Source of the DNA: Amycolatopsis endophytica
Lineage (GTDB): Bacteria; Actinomycetota; Actinomycetes; Mycobacteriales; Pseudonocardiaceae
Reading direction: 5' to 3'
DNA length: 64,000 bases
Assembly (NCBI RefSeq): GCF_013410405.1
Contig: NZ_JACCFK010000002.1
Span: 1,736,001 to 1,800,000, forward strand
Shown here piece after piece: positions 35,285 to 43,821 of this stretch. The first letter of the stretch is position 1, and every line of letters starts with the position of its first letter. The position numbers and the translations under genes were made by a program. The notes below the pieces were generated by a model. The model saw nothing but the letters and a program-made list of their open reading frames with translations, was not told the origin of the DNA and made no database searches.

Positions 35285-36223
35285 CTACGAACCAGTGAGG
35301 GCCTTCACGACGCGTGAAGGGCTGGGCCGCCCCAGACGCTCCGCCATCCAGACGCTCGTGGAGACCAGCGAGTCCAGGTCCGCCCCGTGCTCGACACCCA
35401 CACCGTCGAGCATCCACACCAGGTCCTCGGTCGCCAGGTTCCCGGTGGCCGCCTTCGCGTAGGGGCATCCGCCGAGACCGCCCGCCGAGGAGTCCACAGT
35501 GGTCACCCCACACCTCAGCGCCGCCAGCGTGTTCGACAGCGCCTGTCCGTACGTGTCGTGGAAATGCACGGCCAGCGAGTCGACCTCCGGGAACGCCGCG
35601 AGCACCGCCTCGACGTGACCGGGCGTCGCCACCCCGATCGTGTCTCCCAGGGACAACTGGAAGCATCCCATGTCCAGCAGGCGCCGACCCGCCGCGACCA
35701 CCTGGTCGACAGGCACGGCTCCCTCCCAAGGGTCGCCGAAGCACATCGACAAGTATCCGCGCACCTGGAGGCCCTCGTGCCGGGCCCGGCGCACCACCGG
35801 CTCGAACATCGCGAACTGCTCGTCGAACGAACGGTTCAGGTTCTTGCGCGCGAACGTCTCCGTGGCGCTGCCGAAGATGGCGATCGACTCGACCCCGAGC
35901 GCCAGCGCCCTGTCCAGGCCCCGCTCGTTCGGCACCAGCACCGGGTACCGCACGCCCTCGCGTCGCTCCAGCTTCGCCAGCAGGTCGTCGGCGTCCGCGA
36001 GCTGCGGGACCCACTTCGGGTGCACGAAGCTCGTCGCTTCGAGCGTGCCGAGCCCGGCCGCCGCCAACCGGTCCAGGAACTCCAGCTTCGTGTCCAGCCC
36101 GACGATCGCCTGTTCGTTCTGCAACCCGTCACGCGCCCCGACCTCCCAGATCGTGACCCGCTCCGGCAGCTCCGCACGGGACGCCTCCCGCTGCGGAAGC
36201 CCCAGCTCACGCACACTCACCAT
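35285..36223 (-). CDS. Hydroxymethylglutaryl-CoA lyase family protein
   Basis: 312 residues. TIM-barrel aldol lyase: VTIWEVGARDGLQNEQAIV with the metal/substrate Asp-Gly-Leu-Gln-Asn-Glu, ATSFVHPKWVPQLADAD, HFHDTYGQALSNTLAAL with metal His, and the Cys signature GGLGGCPYAKAATGNLATED. Classical role: HMG-CoA to acetoacetate and acetyl-CoA in leucine breakdown. It lies 9 bp after the FAD/Fe-S dehydrogenase in a co-directional run from the lactonase, so a related aldol cleavage in that pathway is possible. Confidence 0.9.
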   Translation of the reverse strand: MVSVRELGLPQREASRAELPERVTIWEVGARDGLQNEQAIVGLDTKLEFLDRLAAAGLGTLEATSFVHPKWVPQLADADDLLAKLERREGVRYPVLVPNERGLDRALALGVESIAIFGSATETFARKNLNRSFDEQFAMFEPVVRRARHEGLQVRGYLSMCFGDPWEGAVPVDQVVAAGRRLLDMGCFQLSLGDTIGVATPGHVEAVLAAFPEVDSLAVHFHDTYGQALSNTLAALRCGVTTVDSSAGGLGGCPYAKAATGNLATEDLVWMLDGVGVEHGADLDSLVSTSVWMAERLGRPSPSRVVKALTGS

Positions 36224-36232
36224 GCCCCCACG

Positions 36233-39064
36233 TTAACGCTGACTAACGCCGTCGTCCAGCGCGCGGGCCAGCACCTGCGCGAGGTGCAGCGCCTCGCGGC
36301 CGGTGAGGTCGTCGATCTGGGTGCGGCAGCTGAACCCGTCCGCGAGGACCATCGTGTCCGGGGAAGCCGCGTTCACCTCGGGCACCAGCACCCGCGCGGC
36401 CGCGCCGACCGACACCTCGTAGTGGCCCTTCTCGACACCGAAGTTCCCGGCCAGCCCGCAGCAGCCCGAGTCGAGCGTCCGGTTCGCCACGCCCACCCGG
36501 CGCAGCAGGCGCTCCTCGGCCGCGTTGCCCACCACCGCGTGCTGGTGGCAGTGCTGCTGCGTGATGGCCGTGGCCTCGACCCGCGGGAACTCCACGTCGG
36601 GTGCGTAGCGTTCCAGGAACTCGGCCAGCGTGAACGCCTGCGAGGGCAGGCCGTGCAGCTCCGCCTCGTCCAGCAGCTCCCGCGAGTCGTGCCGGAAGAC
36701 GGCGAGGCAGCTCGGCTCCAGGCCGACCACGGGAGTCCCGGCTTCCAGTTCCGGCCGCAGCACCCGCAACGTCCGCCGCAGCACCTTCCGCGCCACGCCC
36801 AGCTGCCCGGTCGAGATCCAGGTCAGCCCGCAGCACACCGACGACGACGGCAGCACCACGTCGAACCCGGCGTGCTCCAGCACCCGCACCGCGTCGTGAC
36901 CGACCTCGGGCGACAGGAAGTTCGTGAACGTGTCCGGCCACAGCACCACCCGCGGACGGCCCTGCTCCCGCCCGCGGAACCCGCGCCGGAACGTCCGCGG
37001 CGCGAACCGCGGCAGCGACCGCTCCGGCGTGATCCCACCCGCCTTCTTCACCAGCCCGGACAGCCGCCCGCCCAGCACGCGGTTCGCCAGCCGCGGCGCC
37101 GCCGAAGCCAGCCGCGACAGCACCGGCAGGAACCCGAGCGTGTAGTGGCTCGCCGGGCGCAGCCGTCCCCGGTAGTGCTGGTGCAGGAACTCCGCCTTGT
37201 ACGAGGCCATGTCCACATTGACCGGGCAGTCCGACAGGCATCCCTTGCACGCCAGGCACAGGTCCAGCGCCTCCAGCACTTCGGAAGACCGCCAGCCGTC
37301 GGTGATCGTCTCGCCACGCATCATCTCGAACAGCAGGTGCGACCGGCCGCGCGTGGAGTGCTCCTCGCGACCGGTGACCATGTAGCTCGGGCACATCACG
37401 CCGGACGACTTGTCGACGCAGGCCCCGACGCCGACGCACCGCCGGGTCGCCGTCGCCAGGCTGCCGCCGTCGTGCGGGTACTTCAAGGTGAGTGGCAGCG
37501 ACCGCACCGGCCCGTCGAACCGCAGGTCCGCGTCGAGCGCGCGCGGGTGCACGAGGTTGCCCGGGTTCAGCAGGTCGCCGGGGTCCCAGATCGCCTTGAA
37601 CCGCTCGAACAACGCGAGGATCTCCGGCGGGTACATGCGGGACAACAGCTCGGCACGCGCCTGCCCGTCGCCGTGCTCGCCGGACAGCGATCCGCCGTGC
37701 CGCACCACCAGGTCGGCCGCGTCCTCCATGAACGCGCGGAACTGCCGCCGCCCTTCCTCGCTGGTCAGCCCGAAGTTGATCCGGACGTGCACACAACCCT
37801 CGCCGAAGTGTCCATACGGGACACCCGTCAAACCGTACTTCCCGAGCAGGGCGCGGAAGTCACGCAGGTACACGCCAAGGTTCGCGGGCGGGACGGCGGA
37901 GTCCTCCCAGCCCGGCCACGCCTCGGAGCCGTCCGCCATGCGGGTCACGATGCCGGCCGCGGCCTCCCGCACCGACCACAGCACGCGCTGATCGGCCGGA
38001 CGGGTCTCGACGACGGTCGCCGCGCCGGTCTCTCGCGTGAGCACGTCCGCGACGTCGGCGGCCCGCGCCGCCGCGTCGGCGGCGTCTGCTCCCCCGACCT
38101 CGACGAACAGCCAGCCGCGCCCCTCGGGCAGCAGGTCGACCGCCGGATGGGACCGCCGCGTCAGCAGCGAGTCGATCAGATCGCGCCCCATGCCCTCGAC
38201 GGTCAGCGGCTTGAGCGGCAGCACCGAGGGCACGGCGTCGGCGGCCGCGATGTCGTCGGCGTACCCCGCGACGACCAGCGCGCGGGCCGCGGGCGCGGGC
38301 ACCAGCCGCACGGTGATCTCGGTCAGCAGCACGCAGGTGCCCTCGGTGCCCACGAGCGCGCGGACCAGGTTCGTGCCGTTCTCGGGCAGCAACTGCTCCA
38401 GCGCGTACCCCGACACGCGTCGCGGGATCGTCGGGAAAGCCGTGCGCAGCAACGCCAGGTTGTCCAGCGCGAGCTGCTTCGACGCCGCGACCCGCGGGTC
38501 CTCGGGCAGCTCCGGCCCGATCACCAGCCGCGCACCGTCCGCGGTCAGCACGTCCAGCGCGATCACGTTGTCCGCGGTCCGGCCCCACGCCACGGAATGG
38601 GATCCGCACGCGTCGTTGCCGACCATGCCGCCGATCGTGCAGCGGCTGTGCGTCGACGGGTCCGGCCCGAACGTCAGGCCGTGTGGCGCGGCCGCCGCGC
38701 GCAGCGCGTCCAGCACCACACCGGGCTGCACGCGCGCGGTCCGCGCCTGCGGGTCGATCTCCAGCACCCGGTCGAGGTGCCTGCTGTAGTCGACCACGAC
38801 ACCCCGCCCGAGCGCCTGCCCGCCGATGCTGGTGCCGGAACCCCGTGCGGTGATCGGGATTCCGTACTCCCGGCACAGCCGGACCGTCGTCTCCAGGTCC
38901 TCCACAGTGGACGGGAAGACGACGGCCACCGGCACGTGCCGGTAGTTCGACGCGTCCATGCTGTAGGTGGCGCGCGCCGTCGTGCCGGATTCCACCTCAC
39001 CCGTGAGCGCGTGGCCCAGTTCCCCGAGGAACCGGGCCACGCGCTCGTCGGTAGCCACGGTCAT
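36233..39064 (-). CDS. FAD-linked/Fe-S 2-hydroxyacid dehydrogenase (YdiJ-like, possible D-2-hydroxyglutarate dehydrogenase)
   Basis: 943 residues fusing three modules. The N-terminal VAO/PCMH FAD domain has PITARGSGTSIGGQALGRGV near residue 70 and DPSTHSRCTIGGMVGNDACG. A ferredoxin-like module has CVGVGACVDKSSGVMCPSY and CLACKGCLSDCPVNVDM. C-terminal CCG domains have SSVCCGLTWIS and LDSGCCGLAGNFG. E. coli YdiJ, of the same architecture, oxidises D-2-hydroxyglutarate. Start overlaps the FmdB-like stop by ATGA. Its partner, a transhydrogenase that makes D-2-hydroxyglutarate, lies one gene upstream. D-lactate is the main alternative substrate. Confidence 0.85.
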   Translation of the reverse strand: MTVATDERVARFLGELGHALTGEVESGTTARATYSMDASNYRHVPVAVVFPSTVEDLETTVRLCREYGIPITARGSGTSIGGQALGRGVVVDYSRHLDRVLEIDPQARTARVQPGVVLDALRAAAAPHGLTFGPDPSTHSRCTIGGMVGNDACGSHSVAWGRTADNVIALDVLTADGARLVIGPELPEDPRVAASKQLALDNLALLRTAFPTIPRRVSGYALEQLLPENGTNLVRALVGTEGTCVLLTEITVRLVPAPAARALVVAGYADDIAAADAVPSVLPLKPLTVEGMGRDLIDSLLTRRSHPAVDLLPEGRGWLFVEVGGADAADAAARAADVADVLTRETGAATVVETRPADQRVLWSVREAAAGIVTRMADGSEAWPGWEDSAVPPANLGVYLRDFRALLGKYGLTGVPYGHFGEGCVHVRINFGLTSEEGRRQFRAFMEDAADLVVRHGGSLSGEHGDGQARAELLSRMYPPEILALFERFKAIWDPGDLLNPGNLVHPRALDADLRFDGPVRSLPLTLKYPHDGGSLATATRRCVGVGACVDKSSGVMCPSYMVTGREEHSTRGRSHLLFEMMRGETITDGWRSSEVLEALDLCLACKGCLSDCPVNVDMASYKAEFLHQHYRGRLRPASHYTLGFLPVLSRLASAAPRLANRVLGGRLSGLVKKAGGITPERSLPRFAPRTFRRGFRGREQGRPRVVLWPDTFTNFLSPEVGHDAVRVLEHAGFDVVLPSSSVCCGLTWISTGQLGVARKVLRRTLRVLRPELEAGTPVVGLEPSCLAVFRHDSRELLDEAELHGLPSQAFTLAEFLERYAPDVEFPRVEATAITQQHCHQHAVVGNAAEERLLRRVGVANRTLDSGCCGLAGNFGVEKGHYEVSVGAAARVLVPEVNAASPDTMVLADGFSCRTQIDDLTGREALHLAQVLARALDDGVSQR

Positions 39065-39414
39065 GAAACCGGTTCACCGGCCCGCAGCGGCGCGGCGGCG
39101 AACCGGCCCTCGTGGGCGAGCACCGGACGGCGGTCGCCGCCCAGCTCGGGGTATTTCTGCTCCAGTTTCTCGCGCCGGGTCATCTGCCGGTGCCAGTGCC
39201 GCACCGTTTCCCGGTCACCGTCACCCGTGCCGCGCCAGCTCTTCGGCGCGTCGTCCCGGCTGGGACCGGCCGAAGCGACCCCGCCCAGCCGCACCGCGGG
39301 TGGCAGCCGGTGGGGCACGGAACCGCACTCGCAGTCCGGGGCCGGACTGGCGGACGACGGCACGAGCGCCTCGAACCGGTTCCCGCAGTCACACGCGTAG
39401 TCGTAGATCGGCAT
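39061..39414 (-). CDS. FmdB-like zinc-ribbon protein
   Basis: 117 residues from ATG 39414. Starts MPIYDYACDCGNRFEALVP with a CxC pair and later CECG, the FmdB zinc-ribbon pattern with the first knuckle altered to CDC. The rest is polar and basic (MTRREKLEQKYPEL). FmdB-like proteins accompany several alcohol and formamide-degrading enzymes, often as presumed regulators or activity factors. 4 bp from the transhydrogenase and overlapping the dehydrogenase. Confidence 0.75.
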   Translation of the reverse strand: MPIYDYACDCGNRFEALVPSSASPAPDCECGSVPHRLPPAVRLGGVASAGPSRDDAPKSWRGTGDGDRETVRHWHRQMTRREKLEQKYPELGGDRRPVLAHEGRFAAAPLRAGEPVS

Positions 39415-39418
39415 CGGC

Positions 39419-40696
39419 TCACCAGTTCTCGATCGATTCGGCGAAGATCGCCGACAGGTCCTCGCCCCGCACCGGCCGCGGGGCCGTCGCCAGCAGCCGC
39501 TCCTGCTTGAGCGTCCCGTCGACCAGTCCGGAGATGTCGCTCTCGTCGTAGCCGACACCGCCGATCCCGTTGGGGGTGCCGATGTCGCGCATCAACGAGG
39601 ACAACACGAACGGCAGCTGGTCGACGGGGTCGTGCTGCTCGGGCGCGTGCGGGTCGAGGATCCGCGCGGCCCGCAGGTGCTTGTCCGGGTTGGTCGGGAA
39701 GGTGAACCGGAACGCCGCCGGCGCGGTCAGCGACACCGATTCACCGTGCGGGACCAGCGCCTCGTCCTGCGGGTAGTTCTTCGGCCGGTAGTCCTTGACG
39801 CGCCCGGCGATCGGGTACGCGCAGGCGTGCGGGATGTGCACGCCCGCGTTGCCGAAGCCCATCCCGGCGAACGTGGCGGCCAGCATCATGTCCGACCGCG
39901 CGGCCAGGTCACCGCCGTTGAGCACGGCCTTGCGGAACGAACGGGCCAGCAGGGTCAGCGCCTGCTCGGTCCAGGCGTCGGAGATCGGGTTCGACCCGCA
40001 GTAGGCGACACGGGTCTCCGGACGGTGCCGGGCGAAGGAGTCGAACGGCTTGGCCGTGTAGGACTCCAGCGCGTGGCACAGCACGTCCATGCCGCTGGCC
40101 GCGGTCACCTCGGGCGGCATGCTCAGCGTGAGCAGCGGGTCGACGACCGCCATCGACGGCCGCAGCCGCGGGTGGCTGATACCGGCCTTCACCTTGAGGT
40201 CGAGGAAGTCCATGATGCACACCGGCGTCGTCTCCGACCCCGTGCCCGCCGTGGTCGGCACCGCGACCAGCGGCTTGAGCGGCCCGTCCGGCGCCTTGCC
40301 CTGGCCGATCGGCTTGTTGACGTAGTCGTAGAGGTCGGCCGGGTAGGTGGTCATCAGGTTGATGGCCTTGGCGGTGTCGATCGAGGAGCCGCCGCCGACC
40401 GCGATGAAGCCGTCCCACTCCGACTCCTTCGCGAAGTCGACCGCGGCCTGGATGCTGACGTCGGTCGGTTCGACGTGCACCTGGTCGTAGACCTCGACGG
40501 TCAGCCCGCCCGCCTTGGCGGCGTCGGCGACGCGCTGCGGCACGCCCGTGGAGGCGATGCCGGGGTCGGTGACGATCAGGACCCGCTGCGCGCCCATCTG
40601 GGCGAGATCCCAGCCGATCTCGTCGACGGCGCCGGGCCCGAACTTGAGCGGGGTCGCACCCCAGGTGAAGACGGTTTCGTTCAGGTACTCGGTCAC
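39419..40696 (-). CDS. Iron-containing alcohol dehydrogenase, hydroxyacid-oxoacid transhydrogenase (ADHFE1/HOT) type
   Basis: 425 residues. Closely follows the HOT pattern: FIAVGGGSSIDTAKAINL (97-114), PLVAVPTTAGTGSETTPVCI (142-161), SGMDVLCHALESYT with Asp204 and His208, YCGSNPISDAW, GFGNAGVHIPHACAYPI with His290, LVPHGESV with His317, and GTLKQERLLATAP. HOT oxidises 4-hydroxybutyrate to succinic semialdehyde while reducing 2-oxoglutarate to D-2-hydroxyglutarate, without free NAD. Between a BlcC-like lactonase and a YdiJ-like dehydrogenase, this activity fits well. An NAD(P)-linked alcohol dehydrogenase is the alternative. Confidence 0.82.
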   Translation of the reverse strand: MTEYLNETVFTWGATPLKFGPGAVDEIGWDLAQMGAQRVLIVTDPGIASTGVPQRVADAAKAGGLTVEVYDQVHVEPTDVSIQAAVDFAKESEWDGFIAVGGGSSIDTAKAINLMTTYPADLYDYVNKPIGQGKAPDGPLKPLVAVPTTAGTGSETTPVCIMDFLDLKVKAGISHPRLRPSMAVVDPLLTLSMPPEVTAASGMDVLCHALESYTAKPFDSFARHRPETRVAYCGSNPISDAWTEQALTLLARSFRKAVLNGGDLAARSDMMLAATFAGMGFGNAGVHIPHACAYPIAGRVKDYRPKNYPQDEALVPHGESVSLTAPAAFRFTFPTNPDKHLRAARILDPHAPEQHDPVDQLPFVLSSLMRDIGTPNGIGGVGYDESDISGLVDGTLKQERLLATAPRPVRGEDLSAIFAESIENW

Positions 40697-40708
40697 GGAA
40701 GTCCCCTT

Positions 40709-41515
40709 TCAGCCGAAGTGCCCGTCGGGCGCGAACGGAAGCGTGGCGGCCTGCGCCGGATCGTGGCCGAAGATGACCTCGGCGTTCGTTTCCTCGGCGA
40801 TGCGGCGCAGTTTCTCCACCGACTCCAGCCAGCGCACGCTGTCCCACACGATCGCGGCGCCGACGGCGGGCGGGCCCCAGCTCTCGTCCAGGTAGACGGC
40901 GTCGGAGGTGAAGATCTTGGTGCCCGCACCGGGCAGGTCCACCCGCAGGGACATGGTCCCCCAGGTGTGTCCGGGTGTCGCGATGACGCTGACGCCGGGC
41001 GCGATCTCGGCGTCGCCGGAGACGAGTTCGTAGTCGATGCCCTCGTAGTCGACCTTGAGGTGCGCGCCCTTGAACGGCCCGTCGATGCCGAGCGCGCCGT
41101 CGTGCTCGTCGGAGTTGACGACGATCCGGGTCTTGCCGTTGTCGAACAGCTTCGCGTTGGCGGCATGGTCGAAGTGCAGGTGGGACAGCACGAGCACGTC
41201 GATGTCGTCCGGGGTCAGCTCCAGGCTCGCGAGCGAGTCCTGCAGGTAGCTGGTGCCCTCCTGGACGGGGAAGAACTCCTGCAGACCGGTGGGCGCCCAG
41301 CGGGTCTCCCAGTCCTGCGGGACGCCGGTGTCCCAGAGGATGCGCCCGTCCGGATGCTCGATGAGCACCGCATGGGTGGGACAGGTCGTCCACACCGCCT
41401 CTTTGCGGGTGTCCGAACGGTCGGTGATGGTCGCGCCCGGCTTCAGCAGCAGCCAGGTCTGGTCGCATTCCATGGTTCCGGTTCTGAGCAGGTGGACTTT
41501 GCTCGGTGCCGTCAT
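40709..41515 (-). CDS. MBL-fold lactonase, AttM/BlcC-like (gamma-butyrolactone or AHL lactonase)
   Basis: 268 residues from ATG 41515 (SD GGAGG). Metallo-beta-lactamase zinc site: [26 protein letters not shown] and FGHDPAQ. The C-terminal [20 protein letters not shown] aligns by eye with AttM/BlcC (SVQKLRTYAEKHDATVVTGH). BlcC opens gamma-butyrolactone to 4-hydroxybutyrate, and relatives open acyl-homoserine lactones. First gene of the operon, 13 bp before the transhydrogenase; a 12-bp palindrome lies 47 bp upstream. Confidence 0.82.
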   Translation of the reverse strand: MTAPSKVHLLRTGTMECDQTWLLLKPGATITDRSDTRKEAVWTTCPTHAVLIEHPDGRILWDTGVPQDWETRWAPTGLQEFFPVQEGTSYLQDSLASLELTPDDIDVLVLSHLHFDHAANAKLFDNGKTRIVVNSDEHDGALGIDGPFKGAHLKVDYEGIDYELVSGDAEIAPGVSVIATPGHTWGTMSLRVDLPGAGTKIFTSDAVYLDESWGPPAVGAAIVWDSVRWLESVEKLRRIAEETNAEVIFGHDPAQAATLPFAPDGHFG

Positions 41516-41562
41516 CTGCGCCTCCTTGCGCCTCGTGATCCGGCCGAGGCACAGGGTGGCAT

Positions 41563-41574
41563 GTAGCATGCTAC
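41563..41574. promoter_or_regulatory. Perfect 12-bp palindrome, probable GntR operator before the lactonase operon
   Basis: GTAGCATGCTAC, immediately after the gntR stop (41575) and 47 bp before the lactonase ATG. A compact, AT-rich dyad fits GntR/FCD operators. No copy is seen in the 61-bp gap between gntR and the aldehyde oxidoreductase genes, so control of that side is unproven. Confidence 0.6.
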
Positions 41575-42288
41575 TCAGTCAACGCCGGGGTACGCGGTCC
41601 ACTCCAAGGAGACCGGCGGGAGCGCGTCTCCGCTGGCGGCGGCCTCCTGGCTGATCAGCAGGCGGCCGGTGTGCAGCAGGTGGGCACGCATCGATTCCGC
41701 AGCCGCCGCGGCCTCGCCCGCCTCGATGCGGGCGAAGATCTCCTCGTGCTCGGCAAGGATGTCGGCCAGCGTGCGGGACGTGTCGACGGTCGAGCTCCCC
41801 CGCAGCAGCACCATGTCACGCAGCGAGTCGATGTAGCGGGCGAGCCGGACGTTGCCGGAGGCGGAGTTGATCACTTCGTGGAAGCGCCGGTCGGCGGCCA
41901 TGAAGGTGGCTTCATCGTGCCTGTCCGCCGCCACGCGCATGGCCTTGAGCTGGGCATCCAGGTCCCTGACCCACGCCGCGGTCCGTTGCGTCACCGCGCG
42001 GTAGGTCGCCGGAACCTCCAGCAGCAGCCGGATCGCGAAGACCTCCTCCAGATCGTGCAGCGACGTCTGGAGGATCCGCACCCCGCGGTTGCGCTCGAAG
42101 CGCACCATGCCACGCTCGGCCAGCTGGATCAGCGCCTCGCGCACCGGCGTCCGGGACACGCCGAGACGCTCGGCGAGGTCGTGCACCGAGTAGAGACTGC
42201 CCGCGACCAGTTCACCGTTGACGATGGCGGTCTTGAGCTCGTCGAGGAGCTTCCCGGCGAGGTTGGCGTCGTTCCCGATCTGCCGCAT
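41575..42288 (-). CDS. GntR family regulator, FadR/FCD subfamily
   Basis: 237 residues from ATG 42288. N-terminal GntR winged HTH ([50 protein letters not shown]). All-helical FCD domain with the metal-site pattern: Asp and His in [14 protein letters not shown] and [20 protein letters not shown]. Divergent from the molybdenum aldehyde oxidoreductase and directly upstream of the lactonase operon, so it likely responds to a small carboxylate such as 4-hydroxybutyrate or succinic semialdehyde. Effector inferred. Confidence 0.85.
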   Translation of the reverse strand: MRQIGNDANLAGKLLDELKTAIVNGELVAGSLYSVHDLAERLGVSRTPVREALIQLAERGMVRFERNRGVRILQTSLHDLEEVFAIRLLLEVPATYRAVTQRTAAWVRDLDAQLKAMRVAADRHDEATFMAADRRFHEVINSASGNVRLARYIDSLRDMVLLRGSSTVDTSRTLADILAEHEEIFARIEAGEAAAAAESMRAHLLHTGRLLISQEAAASGDALPPVSLEWTAYPGVD

Positions 42289-42349
42289 CCGCGCATTTTC
42301 CCACGCCGCACGCGGTTTCACGCCGCAGGCGCCGGGTACGCCCTCCGGC

Positions 42350-42853
42350 ATGGACGCGGAGATCACCTTGCGCGTCGACGGCGCCGCCCGCCGCCTGACG
42401 CTGGACACCCGCACCACGCTCCTGGACGCCCTGCGTGAACGGCTCGGGGTGACCAGTCCGAAGAAGGGCTGTGACCACGGTCAGTGCGGCGCGTGCACGG
42501 TGCTGATCGGCGGCAGGCGGGTGCTGTCCTGCCTGTCGCTCGCGATCGCCCAGGACGGGGCCGAGGTCACCACCGCCGAAGGGCTCGCGGACGACGGCGA
42601 GCTGCACCCCGTCCAGCGGGCGTTCCTCGAACACGACGGATTCCAGTGCGGGTACTGCACGCCGGGCCAGATCTGCTCCGCCGTCGGGATGCTCGACGAG
42701 GCCGGGCAGGGCTGGCCGAGCCACGTCACCCCGGACATGAGCACGCGTCCCGCCCTCACCCGCGCCGAGATCGCCGAGCGGATGAGCGGCAACCTGTGCC
42801 GGTGCGCCGCCTACGACGGGATCGTGGGCGCGATCGAGGAGGCCGCGCGGTGA
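42350..42853 (+). CDS. Aldehyde/xanthine dehydrogenase small subunit, 2x[2Fe-2S] (PaoA/YagT-like)
   Basis: 167 residues from ATG 42350. Plant-type ferredoxin cluster KGCDHGQCGACTVLIGG with a further Cys, then the helical second cluster FQCGYCTPGQICS and GNLCRCAAYDGI. Lacks the long Tat leader of E. coli YagT, so the complex may be cytoplasmic. Overlaps the FAD subunit by GTGA. Confidence 0.92.
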   Translation: MDAEITLRVDGAARRLTLDTRTTLLDALRERLGVTSPKKGCDHGQCGACTVLIGGRRVLSCLSLAIAQDGAEVTTAEGLADDGELHPVQRAFLEHDGFQCGYCTPGQICSAVGMLDEAGQGWPSHVTPDMSTRPALTRAEIAERMSGNLCRCAAYDGIVGAIEEAAR

Positions 42854-43821
42854 AACCGTTCGCCTACGACTCCCCCGCCGACGCCGCCACCGCGGTCCGG
42901 ACCGTCGCCGGGGACCCGTCGGCCATGTACCTGGGCGGCGGCACGAACCTGGTCGACCACCTCAAACTCGGCGTCGCCCGGCCGGGCCGGATCGTTGACG
43001 TCACCCACCTGACCTCGACCGAAATCGTCGAACGGGACGGCGGGCTGTCGATCGGCGCCGGGGTCCGCAACAGCGAGCTGGCCGCCGATCCGCGGGTGCG
43101 GTCCCGCTACCCGGTGCTGGCTTCGGCGTTGCTGGCCGGCGCGTCCGGGCAGCTGCGCAACATGGCCACCACCGGCGGGAACCCGTTGCAGCGCACGCGG
43201 TGTGTGTACTTCCAGGACGTCACCACAGCGTGCAACAAGCGTGAGCCGGGTTCGGGCTGCTCGGCGATCGGCGGGTACACGCGCTACCACGCGATCCTCG
43301 GCGCGTCTTCGGAGTGCGTGGCCACGCACCCGTCGGACATGGCGGTCGCGCTGGCCGCGCTGGACGCCTCGGTGCGGGTGCTCGGACCGGACGGCGAGCG
43401 CACGATCCCGTTCACCGAACTGCACCGGCTGCCCGGCGACTCGCCGGAGAAGGACACGGTGCTGGAGCACGGCGACCTGATCACCGCGATCGACTTGCCC
43501 GCGCCTCCCGGAGACCGCCAGCGGTACCGCAAGGTCCGCGACCGCGCCTCCTACGCTTTCGCGCTCGTGTCGGTGGCGGCGGTGCTGTCCGTGGACGACG
43601 GCAGGATCCGGGACGCGCGCCTCGCGTTCGGCGGGGTGGCGCACAAGCCGTGGCGGGCGTGGCAGGCCGAAGACACGCTACGCGATGCTCATGTTTCGGA
43701 GGACGTGTTCCGCGCCGCAGCCGAGGCCGAGCTCGCGCAGGCGGAACCGTTGCCCGGCAACGAGTTCAAGGTTCCCCTGCTGACCCGCACTCTCGTCGCC
43801 GTCCTCCGGGAGCTGTCATGA
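42850..43821 (+). CDS. Aldehyde oxidoreductase FAD-binding medium subunit with [4Fe-4S]-type insert (PaoB/YagS-like)
   Basis: 323 residues. FAD loops MYLGGGTNLVDHLKLGV and ATTGGNPLQRTRC. The insert RCVYFQDVTTACNKREPGSG through GCSAIGG and SSECVATHPSDMAVAL carries the Cys set that holds an extra [4Fe-4S] cluster in PaoABC, unlike ordinary xanthine dehydrogenases. Overlaps both neighbours by 4 bp. It passes electrons from molybdenum and Fe-S centres to the final acceptor. Confidence 0.9.
   Translation: MKPFAYDSPADAATAVRTVAGDPSAMYLGGGTNLVDHLKLGVARPGRIVDVTHLTSTEIVERDGGLSIGAGVRNSELAADPRVRSRYPVLASALLAGASGQLRNMATTGGNPLQRTRCVYFQDVTTACNKREPGSGCSAIGGYTRYHAILGASSECVATHPSDMAVALAALDASVRVLGPDGERTIPFTELHRLPGDSPEKDTVLEHGDLITAIDLPAPPGDRQRYRKVRDRASYAFALVSVAAVLSVDDGRIRDARLAFGGVAHKPWRAWQAEDTLRDAHVSEDVFRAAAEAELAQAEPLPGNEFKVPLLTRTLVAVLRELS

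Noticed and set aside
35055..35462. Open frames across the repeats encoding periodic peptides such as VFAAPGT repeats
   Set aside because: 21 bp is seven codons, so the repeat forces a periodic peptide in every frame. No SD, and the frames run into an antisense gene.
35387..39400. Very long plus-strand open frame antisense to the HMG-CoA lyase and FAD/Fe-S genes
   Set aside because: High-GC third-position effect. The translation is Arg/Gln/His-rich with no domain, while the minus strand has clear families.
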